Position numbers and translations under genes: made by a program | Notes under the pieces: model-generated | Seen by the model: the letters and a program-made list of their open reading frames with translations, nothing else | Database searches by the model: none | Told to the model about the DNA's origin: nothing | Source of the DNA: Agelas oroides | Taxonomy: Eukaryota; Porifera; Demospongiae; Agelasida; Agelasidae | DNA: 64,000 bases | Direction of reading: 5' to 3' | Assembly (NCBI GenBank): GCA_949130485.1 | Contig: OX422185.1 | Location: 19,037,353 to 19,101,352, forward strand | Shown: positions 56,418 to 64,000 of the stretch, piece after piece | Layout of the letters: every line of letters starts with the position of its first letter | How positions within the stretch are numbered: position 1 is the first letter of the stretch

Positions 56418-56847
56418 AGGCCCTCTACCGCTTTTCCGTACTGCAAGCGACGGAAAGCTGGGTGGGGCCTGGGAACGAGGCTACCCACATCTAAGGAGTT
56501 GTATTTGAGTTATACCCATGCTGCTCTAATTAGCTTATCATACAGCACATGACTGATGGGCTTTATAGCCTGAAGGGGAAGTATAGTAAAGCTGGTGGGG
56601 ACAACACTGAGTGGCAAGTGTCTCAGGTAGTGTGTAGTGGAGTGGTTTAGGGAGGCAGCACCTGTCTTGGAAATAGCAACCAAGGATATTGTGATAAGTA
56701 GCTTGTGAAAACTATGACAGCACTTGTACTACAGTATGAATACCACTTGCTGCCCTAATGAATATCTCCTTTGGTTAAGTGTTTGCTAAACACTGGCCAT
56801 TAAAATAGTTGTCTTAACTGCTATAAATATTGCTTTTATTCATCTGT
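56418..56847 (+). repeat. 430-bp segmental duplicate, copy 2
   Basis: It starts in the middle of a MITE right end (AGGCCCTCTACCGC) and continues through the same CCCACATCT flank as copy 1, so the duplication happened after MITE insertion. The offset is a constant 1,946 bp. Confidence 0.95.
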
Positions 56848-57479
56848 ATGTATGGGCAGTGTGGGCAAACTAATGCTGATACGTGTGTGCTTCCCTGACC
56901 AAAACATGGAGGAGAGGAAAGGTATCCTAAGAATGAGGCCAGGTTTAAAAATTCCCTTTACTGAGCCTAATTCAGTTTGTTCACTGCGCTTATTTGGAAG
57001 TTGGGTACTAAAACAATAAAGAGTATTTTGTGCTGGTAAGGAATGACACTGTGTGCTTTGGTACTGATGTGTTAATTGTCTCTAATGAATCAAATTGGCC
57101 TTTTTATTAACTGTGTAAATTCTAAATTCTTTTGTCTACAGCGTGCTTAAAAAGGTAAGAAGTTGTCGGAATGTCAACTGTGGGGGTGCCTATGTACCTA
57201 AAAGAAAAAACATTTGCTTTCTCTATGATGTCATTTCCTGTCCACTTGGTTGACAGTGGGTTTCCAATCTCCACTATGTTTCTGTTATCTATGATTCATA
57301 CGCTACGGTAAAGATGAGAATCATGAATATAGGACAACATCGTGACAAGATACTACTGCAGCTGCTTTGCACCAATTAGCACTCAAGTTGTGTGTGCAGT
57401 TGCCTGGCAACCAGAAACCTCACTTGGCAATCAAAATTATGGTATATGGTAATACATATAGCCTCGTACCCAGGCTCCT

Positions 57480-58325
57480 CCCAGCATCCACTTCATCCTC
57501 ACCACCTGACACCTCCTCAGAATGCTGCTATCTGAATAGCATTACACACTTCATACCACTTCTGCTGTACCAATTTGTGAATCTCTGTGTAATGTATCTT
57601 TTTTATAAGTATTTCTGTGTAATGGTTTGATAGTACATAAACTATGTTATGCTCATTAACACTTGTACTGGTCATACCAAGAATCATGATGTGTATAATA
57701 CAATACCACCAGTGGTGTAAGCTGATTGTGCTCAAAAATCCGACTGTGTGGGGGCTCGAAGTTTGCTTAGTAAGGACGTTGGAGAAGAAGCGGTGACCTG
57801 TGAGTTGCTGCCAGTCGCTTGGACTCTCATTAACGGGGCTAGTCATTGCCATCACGAAATTTAGAATCACCACATGGCCAACTAGCCAGGCCCTAATGTG
57901 AGCATAATACGCAGAATCTGTGTATTATGCTAGCATTATGTTCGTTGCTTTTGCATACCTACTATGCTCATTTTAATGCCGGCATAATCGACGCACCCCT
58001 AACAATACCACTGTTAGTGAAAGCTCATGAACTACAGAAGTAATCACTAGTAATGTACACATGTACTTGTTCAGCAATGGTTTGTGGCATGTGGGTGTGT
58101 CCATTAAATAAAGTGCATTCACAGTTTTAATAAATAGCATAGTTTACTCTAGTGTGCACAATTTGAGTCCATATCTGGTCATTTGATTACTTGATCACTG
58201 GAAAGAAGTGAATGTCATTTGAAGCTCAGCCTGGCAAATGTTTACCCAAGTTGCTCAGTACAGTCTAAATTGTTGCGAGTTTGGAATTCCAAATTAAGTA
58301 GTTGGGTGTAAAGAATGACAGTCCA
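57480..58325 (-). pseudogene. Older duplicate copy 2 of the 55.69-56.23 kb gene segment
   Basis: The 57,720-57,860 part keeps the frame MAMTSPVNESPSDWQQL, then HRFFSNVLTKQTSSPHTVG. The second exon at about 57,485-57,535 has lost two bases in its serine run and is cut by a TAGCCTCGTACCCAGGC MITE end at 57,461. About 300 bp of extra sequence (57,900-58,195) separates it from the last matching block (58,200-58,325). Confidence 0.55.
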
Positions 58326-58762
58326 GATGTACACCCAACACGCATACCAGAAATTTAAGGACAATCTACGGTCAATGGAATATTTGTAGCACTGGCAAGC
58401 CTAGTCCAGACAACCTGTTGTTGGTGAAACACTTGTAAGATTAAAAACTACTGCCCAAGTAATTTTGTGAATGCATCAAGTAGAATTCATCACCTTTCCA
58501 GCAAAACGTATTTTTAGTAATAAAATAAATTGAGAAAAATGGAGCATACCATAATTCGCTTTTTTTTTCGTCTAGTAAATTTTTCGTCAAAAAATATTCG
58601 TGTAAAATAATTTTCGCACAGACTAAATTGAACGAAAATAATTTTACAAGTCGCGTGTGGTGGGCATTAATTGAGGAGATCACACCGTGTCCGAAGAGAT
58701 GGCTTGTTGTGTTAGAGGCTACCAAGTATACAAGGATATATGGGCAGCAGCAATTGGGGAAG

Positions 58763-58878
58763 TGTTTACACCATTGTTGCACTGTGTAAATACAAAACTT
58801 CTGTTGCTATTCTACCAACAAGCAACAGAAGTTAGCAACAGAAGTTTATATTTTCACAGTGCAACAATGGTGTAAACA
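58763..58878. repeat. Foldback element
   Basis: TGTTTACACCATTGTTGCAC and ACTTCTGTTGCT pair with inverse copies on the right. A further short direct repeat CAACAGAAGT lies in the loop. A half copy of the 44.64-kb palindrome follows at about 58,903. Confidence 0.8.
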
Positions 58879-59478
58879 TCTCAGTTGTGTATAATTTACT
58901 TCTGTATACAATCTTAGCTTACTGTATACTTACGTTTGCTCACTGTGTCCATGCTTGTATTTATTGGCATTGCTTTGAACACTTTGCAGACGAGGTTGGT
59001 ATGAGATTTATTAACCTGATATAAAGCAATCTGATTGGTCAGAATTACCAACCATGTTACAAATTATGTAGACCCCTCAGTTTCATTGTATAACATATCT
59101 GTAATTGGAGTACCTTAGAGATACTAGTAGAAAATGATTTACTGTTTCACTAGTGTTCTCTATTTCTGTGCAGTTCTTGAGATGTAGGCTGAGGTGGGAC
59201 CACTCATCTTCCATTCCCCTCCTTCATGCACCCACAAGACATCCCAGCTGAACCACGCCAGCAACCAGGTCAAACTGAGACTGGCTTCTTTGTTCACCAT
59301 CATTTATATACTAGTATGTTGCATTACTGCATGCACTATAATTGAAAAAAGTGTACAACAAATTGTTTGCACAATTCGTTTCAAAAGAAATACAGATTAT
59401 ACAAACTATTAATTATAAAACAAGTCTGCCTGCAAACACGCAATATCTCACATTTGGACAAAGAAGCACGAAAAGGAT

Positions 59479-59510
59479 TAGCCTCGTTCCCAGGCTCGTG
59501 AACGAGGCTA
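59479..59510. mobile_element. 32-bp nano-MITE, perfect 9-bp TSD
   Basis: TAGCCTCGTTCCCAGGC followed by TCGTG and AACGAGGCTA. Direct repeats GAAAAGGAT flank it exactly (59,470-59,478 and 59,511-59,519). It consists of little more than the two terminal recognition sequences. Confidence 0.92.
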
Positions 59511-59766
59511 GAAAAGGATATGAAACACAACAAAAAATACAACTTCAACAGTGTCCTTTTAATTTGTAGAACTTACAATTAGTGTTACGTACCAGCAAGA
59601 AAATAGCTAGTGGTTAGAAATTAACAAAATCTTAAAAACATTAAAAAGGGTTAGACAATGATAATATGTTCCTGTCTTGCAACACCAAGTAGCTTCCAAA
59701 AAATTGAAAGAAGAAAAGTTCCCATTGGCAAGATAAAAATAAGTTGGTTGTGATGTGCATGTGCAT

Positions 59767-60900
59767 TTACTTATTTGTCTTGCCACTGACGACAGAGTGC
59801 CAGTCATGCGTGTGTGGAGACACATCTTGGTGGACTGGGCATGCACTCACATGTGGAAGCTCATACTCCAACTCTCCGTGCACAAACACAGATGAAGCAC
59901 AACAGTTTTCCACCAGTTGGGGGTATGGAGGAATGGCTGGTATCACCAAATCAGGCTGGGCATTTTCCAGTTTCACTTCCAACTCTCTCATGCGACCATT
60001 TAACTGCTCAACTTGTTCTTCAAGTGCTGAAATCCTTTGAGCAAGTGATTCACAATCAAGGTTGTTCATGTTACGTACACAGCTGAAGAGGAGGGAAAAA
60101 TCAATCATTGATGCTATTTCACAGAAATACTAGCTGCTGAAATACTCTATGGACATTACAAGTGTGATACTACTCACTGTACTATTAACTTAAACTGAAC
60201 CTTCTTACACAATATGTAAAGGTGTAGTTGGCCTTGCCCAATGTATTCCACATTGGCAATGTAGCTAGATGTTGCTTGTCTTATTTATCGTTACTTGATC
60301 ATAAATAGGACCTTCATAAATCACTATAGTATACATACAGATTCCAGTATGACAGTGCATGTATAAAGTTATGCAGTAAAATAGCTACAACCAGTTTACC
60401 AGACTGCAAACCTAATCTGTAGTGACTAGGACCTTCACTGGCTTCACTACACTTTCTACACTAAAATTCGGGAGTAGTACAAAAAATGTCAGTCCACCAG
60501 TCCAGTCCATCGGTGCAGTCCACTAGTCCAGTGATTGTAGTCATTGTAGACGGGCAAAACTTATCGAAGGAACAACACATGCAACTCTCACACATATACA
60601 TACGTATATTACCACATGGCCTACTTGCATAAACTTATTGAGCTGTCTAGCTACTTACCCACAGGGTTAAACACAGCTCGGTTGTTTTGTTTCCAAGTAT
60701 TCGTTGCTTTACTAGTACCCGCTTCTGCAGCCACAGCAACGATTCAAATTTGCCACCGACACGGTACGGTGTTCTGTACAGAATGATCGAGCCCCTCAGT
60801 TTCCAGCTATAAAACCAATTTCCGGTCTTGTGGAGACTAGACGTAACCGAACTTGCGTGTGACGTCACGGCGTTATACGCGATTTTATATAGGGGAGGCT
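59767..60900 (-). CDS. Coiled-coil plus Cys/His mini-domain protein, paralogue 3
   Basis: The terminal exon 59,767-60,082 (acceptor CCTCTTCAG) reads CESLAQRISALEEQVEQLNG, then RMRELEVKLENAQPDL, then LVENCCASSVFVHG...CPVHQDVSPHTHDWH and ends SGKTNK. It matches exon 2 of the 7.6- and 33.0-kb genes but extends 13 residues further. A minus-strand donor (CTGTGG|GTAAGTAG) at 60,657 marks an upstream exon (from 60,658 to about 60,900) that is not similar to exon 1 of the paralogues and may be 5' UTR. No coiled-coil exon 1 was seen, so the N-terminus is unresolved. Confidence 0.5.
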
Positions 60901-60929
60901 GTCTTTTCACCCAATCCCATGCGGATCAC

Positions 60930-61029
60930 GTGATAGGCCTGTAGGACGAAAGGTCATTGATGAATTCTGCAAAATTATGTGTTGACATTGCGCTTGCGAA
61001 AGGCAGAAGGTGCGTGTTCCCCTTGACAG
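60930..61029 (+). promoter_or_regulatory. First exon end and divergent promoter region
   Basis: CCCTTGACAG|GTAAGTAA at 61,029 is a strong plus-strand donor about 370 bp from the opposite-facing donor at 60,657. The CpG-containing sequence between them, with TATATAGG near 60,887 and CACGTGA at 60,928, fits a bidirectional promoter. The plus-strand transcript could lead to the THAP exon 200 bp further on. Inference. Confidence 0.3.
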
Positions 61030-61130
61030 GTAAGTAATAGCTTTATACTATAGACCCATTGCACGTGACGTCTTAATAATAATTAATAACCCGGTAGCCA
61101 TCTTGGAGGACAGGTGGAGCTAGCGTATTA

Positions 61131-61162
61131 TCAGAGAGTCGGTAGACTCTCTATGTAGGGAT
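61131..61162 (+). repeat. Hairpin repeat AGAGAGTCGGTAGACTCTCT
   Basis: The same hairpin with the same trailing ATGTAGGGATG occurs at 24,450-24,485. It is probably the end of a dispersed element that may be associated with the THAP gene behind it. Confidence 0.7.
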
Positions 61163-61227
61163 GTTATTCATAACAGCTGGAGCAAGGTGGAGCTGGAGTA
61201 GTCCGAGAGTATGACTACGTTCATATA

Positions 61228-61430
61228 ATGGTGAATTCTGCGCAGTAGTTGGCTGCGGTAATAAGTCAGACGGGGAGAAAGAGATAAGCTTTTATCGCTT
61301 ACCAGCGGTGATTTTCCATCAAGGTGAAAAAAACCGTGAACTAAGTAAAAAAAGGCGTGATCTTTGGCTCACAAGAATTCACAGGGAAGACCTCGGACCC
61401 GAGAAGTATCCCTATGCTTGTGTCTGCTCT
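61228..61430 (+). pseudogene. THAP zinc-finger exon, frameshifted and cut by a LINE
   Basis: It reads CAVVGCGNKSDGEKEISFYR, LPAVIFHQGEKNRELSKKRR and DLWLTRIHREDLGPEKYPYA, then CVCS. This is the THAP C2CH finger (CxxxxC...W...C with a following H that is missing here). The family start MVNSC appears as ATG GTG AAT TCT GCG, so one base seems lost between the ATG and the first Cys. Directly after CVCS the sequence turns into the poly-T tail of an inverted LINE, so the remainder of the finger lies beyond the insertion. THAP domains bind DNA in animal transcription factors and P-element-like transposases. Which applies is unknown. Confidence 0.75.
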
Positions 61431-64000
61431 TTTTTTATTTTTATTTTTTTTTTTTTTTATACGAATTTGTAATATATATATATATTAGATATATACACAC
61501 AGGATGAACAAATAGCGTAAGCTAGTGCAAAGTTCACCCTATAAAAAGAAGAAAAAAGAAGTTATATCAAACAACATTATCGATAAGGGATTTAAAAGAA
61601 GGAAGGGAGAGACAGTGGTGAAAGTTCTCAGGCAATTGGTTCCATAAGGACACAGAACTTGGGACACAGGAATGAAAATAACTATTTGTATGTGCAAATG
61701 GCTGATACAGAAATATGCTTCCATGTGATCTCAGATTCCAACTTGAACGGCTCACTGGGAAAAAAATGTTTGAGGGCATGACCATGAGACCATTCAGACA
61801 TTTGTAGACCACAGTGAGCTTTAGCTTCTTTCTCCTATCCTTTAGAAGTGGTAGTTTCAGGAGGTTTCTTAAGTGGTTGTGAGGCTCTCTCCAGCGTTTT
61901 GTGCATACTCTGAAGGCAAACTTTTGCACTGACTCAAGTAGTTCAATATCTTTGTGCAAGAACGGGTCCCAGACATGACAACAGTACTCTAGAATTGGTC
62001 GAACAAGAGTCAAATATAGTTTTCTGAGAGTGCTTGTGTTGCACCAACGGTAGAATTTCCTATAAATAAGTCCAATCACTCTTTTTGCTCTTGCCACAAT
62101 GTCCGAAATATGTTCAGACCAGCAGAGATTATAGGAAATTGTGATACCAAGGTACTTGAAAAGATAGACTCGATCAAGTGACTCTGAGTAAAGAGTAATG
62201 CAAAACTGATTTGAGATTGAACACTGTTTCTTTCTAGTTATCAACATAGTCTTACATTTGCTGCTGTTTAGAGTAAGAAAGTTGTCCCGAGTCCATTGAC
62301 CAATTTTGTCGGTGTCTGATTGCAGGTCAACTAGGTCTTGTGTGCACCTGATAGGCTTGTAGAGAAGCATATCATCAGCATAAACAATCAATCGGGTATC
62401 TGGGGATAGATCTGCCAGAAACACTGAGTCAACATAGATAATGAAGAGTAGGGGCCCCAGAATAGATCCTTGCGGGACACCTGAGAGTACTGGTAAAGAA
62501 TCTGAAGCTTCTCCATTTACAATCACTCTCTGTTGTCTGTTGTAAAGGTAGTCCCCCAGCCACTGTAGAATATGGGAGTCAAGACCCATACTGGCTAGCT
62601 TGTTTAGGAGAGGTCTATGGGGTACTGAATCAAACGCTTTCTTCAGGTCGAAGAAGACTGTGCCCACCTCTGCATTCTGCTCCAAGATCTGGTGCCACTC
62701 ATCAGTCACTGTGAGCAAGGCAGAACCGGCTGATCTACCAGGCAGAAATCCCCATTGGTTTGGGGATAGAGGACAGAATAAGTCAACATGTGTGAAGATT
62801 AGATTGTAAAAGTGCTTCTCAAGTATCTTGCTCAGAATAGAGAGAAGAGAGATCGGCCGGTAGTTGGAAGCTTGTGCTCTGTTGGAAGACTTAGGTATAG
62901 GTACTATATTAGAGTTTTTCCATTCATCTGGGACTACTCCATTCATTACAGAGTAATTGAAAAGAGTTTTGAGAGAGGGTGCAATGACAGATGCAGTAGA
63001 TTTCAGCATTCTAGCCGCTATACCATCTGGTCCTGATGCCTTATTAGTATCCAAGGCTTGCAGCAATTCCAGTATCTCTTCCTCTGAGCAGAGAAGTTCA
63101 GGAGGGCATAGGTCAGGATGTACTCGCATCTGTTCAATATCTGAGGTATCAAGTGGGGGTTCAGATCGATTGAAGCAATTGGAGAAGAACTGGTTTAACA
63201 TTGACGCCTTTTCTTTATCGGATGAGGCTGTAGAGTTGTTATGTAGGAGAGTTGGTATTGAAGAGGATGAGTTATTTAATTTCTTCATAGCACTCCAAAA
63301 TGTTTTGGCATTTGAGGATAGATTACATAACTTTTCCATGTACTCCTTTTTTGCTCCGCGAAGGTTTGAAACTAGTTTGTTGCGCTGAATTTTATACTTT
63401 AGCCAGGATGTGGAGGTTCTCAGTTGCTTCGCCCTCTTGAAGAGAACATTCCGTCTCCTCATGCCATTTACGAGCTTTCTGTTCAACCATGGTGCGGCAC
63501 TCCCTGCGGTGGAGGTTGTCTGAGGGATGCATTCATACATGATCTCATAAAACCTATTTTTCCAGTTTATCCAAGAGACGTTAATATCATCATTTTCAAG
63601 TAGTGTGTTCCAGTCAGTATCTCTAATTCTCTCCCGAGCTTTATCAAAATCAGCGAGATCATACCTCCAATAACGCCTGCGAGTTGCTTTGGCTTTTTCC
63701 TTACTCCCTTTCATTTTTACTTGCAAAAAGACAGAATTGTGGTCTGAGTTTGCAAGGGGTGGCATAACGGTGCACTCACTAACATTCTGCAAGTTAGACA
63801 CAAGTGCGAGGTCAATAATTGAGCTGTGTCCTGATTGGCTATAATGAGTTGGGTCCTTTACTACCTGAGTAAGAGAAAAAACATGAATAAGGTTAGACAG
63901 CTTACAAAAAAGATGATGAGATGTATTACAGAAATCAATGTTGAAGTCACCAAGGAGGATGAAGTTTGTGAAACAGGTGATGTCCAAGTTTTCCAAACAT
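61431..64000 (-). mobile_element. CR1/Jockey-like LINE, ORF2 3' part, open to the window edge
   Basis: The minus-strand frame runs from 63,996 (and probably beyond) to its stop at 61,567: 809 residues shown. Residues 10-90 are the end of an APE endonuclease (LLGDFNIDF, SSIIDLALVSNL, SDHNSVF). The reverse transcriptase spans about 310-600, with KASGPDGIAARM, DEWKNSNIVPIPKS, FFDLKKAFDSVPH (D450), SGVPQGSILGPLLF and YADD (539-542). The conserved C-terminal tail (RPILEYCCHVWDPFL, ..SVSLWNQLP) follows. No stops or frameshifts, so it looks young. The 3' end has TATATATATA and an A-rich tail (61,431-61,500 on the plus strand) inside the THAP exon. The endonuclease start is outside the window. Confidence 0.93.

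Overview
This is a gene-poor, repeat-rich stretch of a eukaryotic nuclear genome. Coding sequence is broken by GT-AG introns (one only 48 bp), and there are no operons or Shine-Dalgarno-led genes. The mobile-element mix is a CR1/Jockey-type LINE, a Penelope-like 3' remnant, a Crypton-type tyrosine recombinase, a THAP-domain exon and many TIR elements. With short introns and recognisable GBF1-, ABCF3- and TPR-like metazoan exons, this suggests an early-branching marine invertebrate. A sponge is my best guess and a cnidarian is possible. The species cannot be fixed from sequence alone.

Layout. 0-6.8 kb: a decayed TPR gene, a dispersed ~1.5-kb repeat and two adjacent GAGCCTGAGC-ended elements. 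7.6-8.8 kb: a two-exon minus-strand gene for a coiled-coil plus Cys/His-domain protein. 9.4-10.3 kb: unrecognised minus-strand coding fragments. 13.3-15.7 kb: GBF1-like exons, a Penelope-like remnant and an ABCF3-like exon with an internal stop. 16.7 kb: a Cys/His-domain exon. 17.4-26.5 kb: mostly non-autonomous elements, including a nested set with clean 9-bp target duplications. 27.6-37.5 kb: the second copy of the dispersed repeat, a 33-bp satellite, a 3.5-kb CACTG-ended element, the second coiled-coil gene and a ~3-kb TIR element with a dead zinc-finger/nuclease-like gene. 39.1-41.4 kb: another TIR element that contains a 28-bp array. 43.0-44.7 kb: the Crypton recombinase. 45-51 kb: hairpin MITEs, a gene with two Cys/His domains and a minisatellite. 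51-58 kb: further coding exons and two local segmental duplications, one young and one old. 59.5-61.4 kb: a third coiled-coil/Cys-His paralogue and a THAP exon. 61.4-64 kb: a LINE inserted in the THAP exon and running off the window.

Two themes stand out. First, a MITE family with ends TAGCCTCG or TAGTCTCG makes 9-bp target duplications, which points to Mutator-like mobilisation. It spans sizes from ~1.2 kb (nested) to 32 bp. One 19-bp relative plus its 9-bp duplication appears to have become a 21-copy minisatellite. Second, a short domain with the pattern VExxCxxS...G...CPVHxD recurs at five loci (six copies) and is attached in at least two genes to a coiled coil. I do not recognise it as a named family.

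No tRNA, rRNA or CRISPR array is supported. Most long open frames lie inside satellites or MITEs and are not genes.
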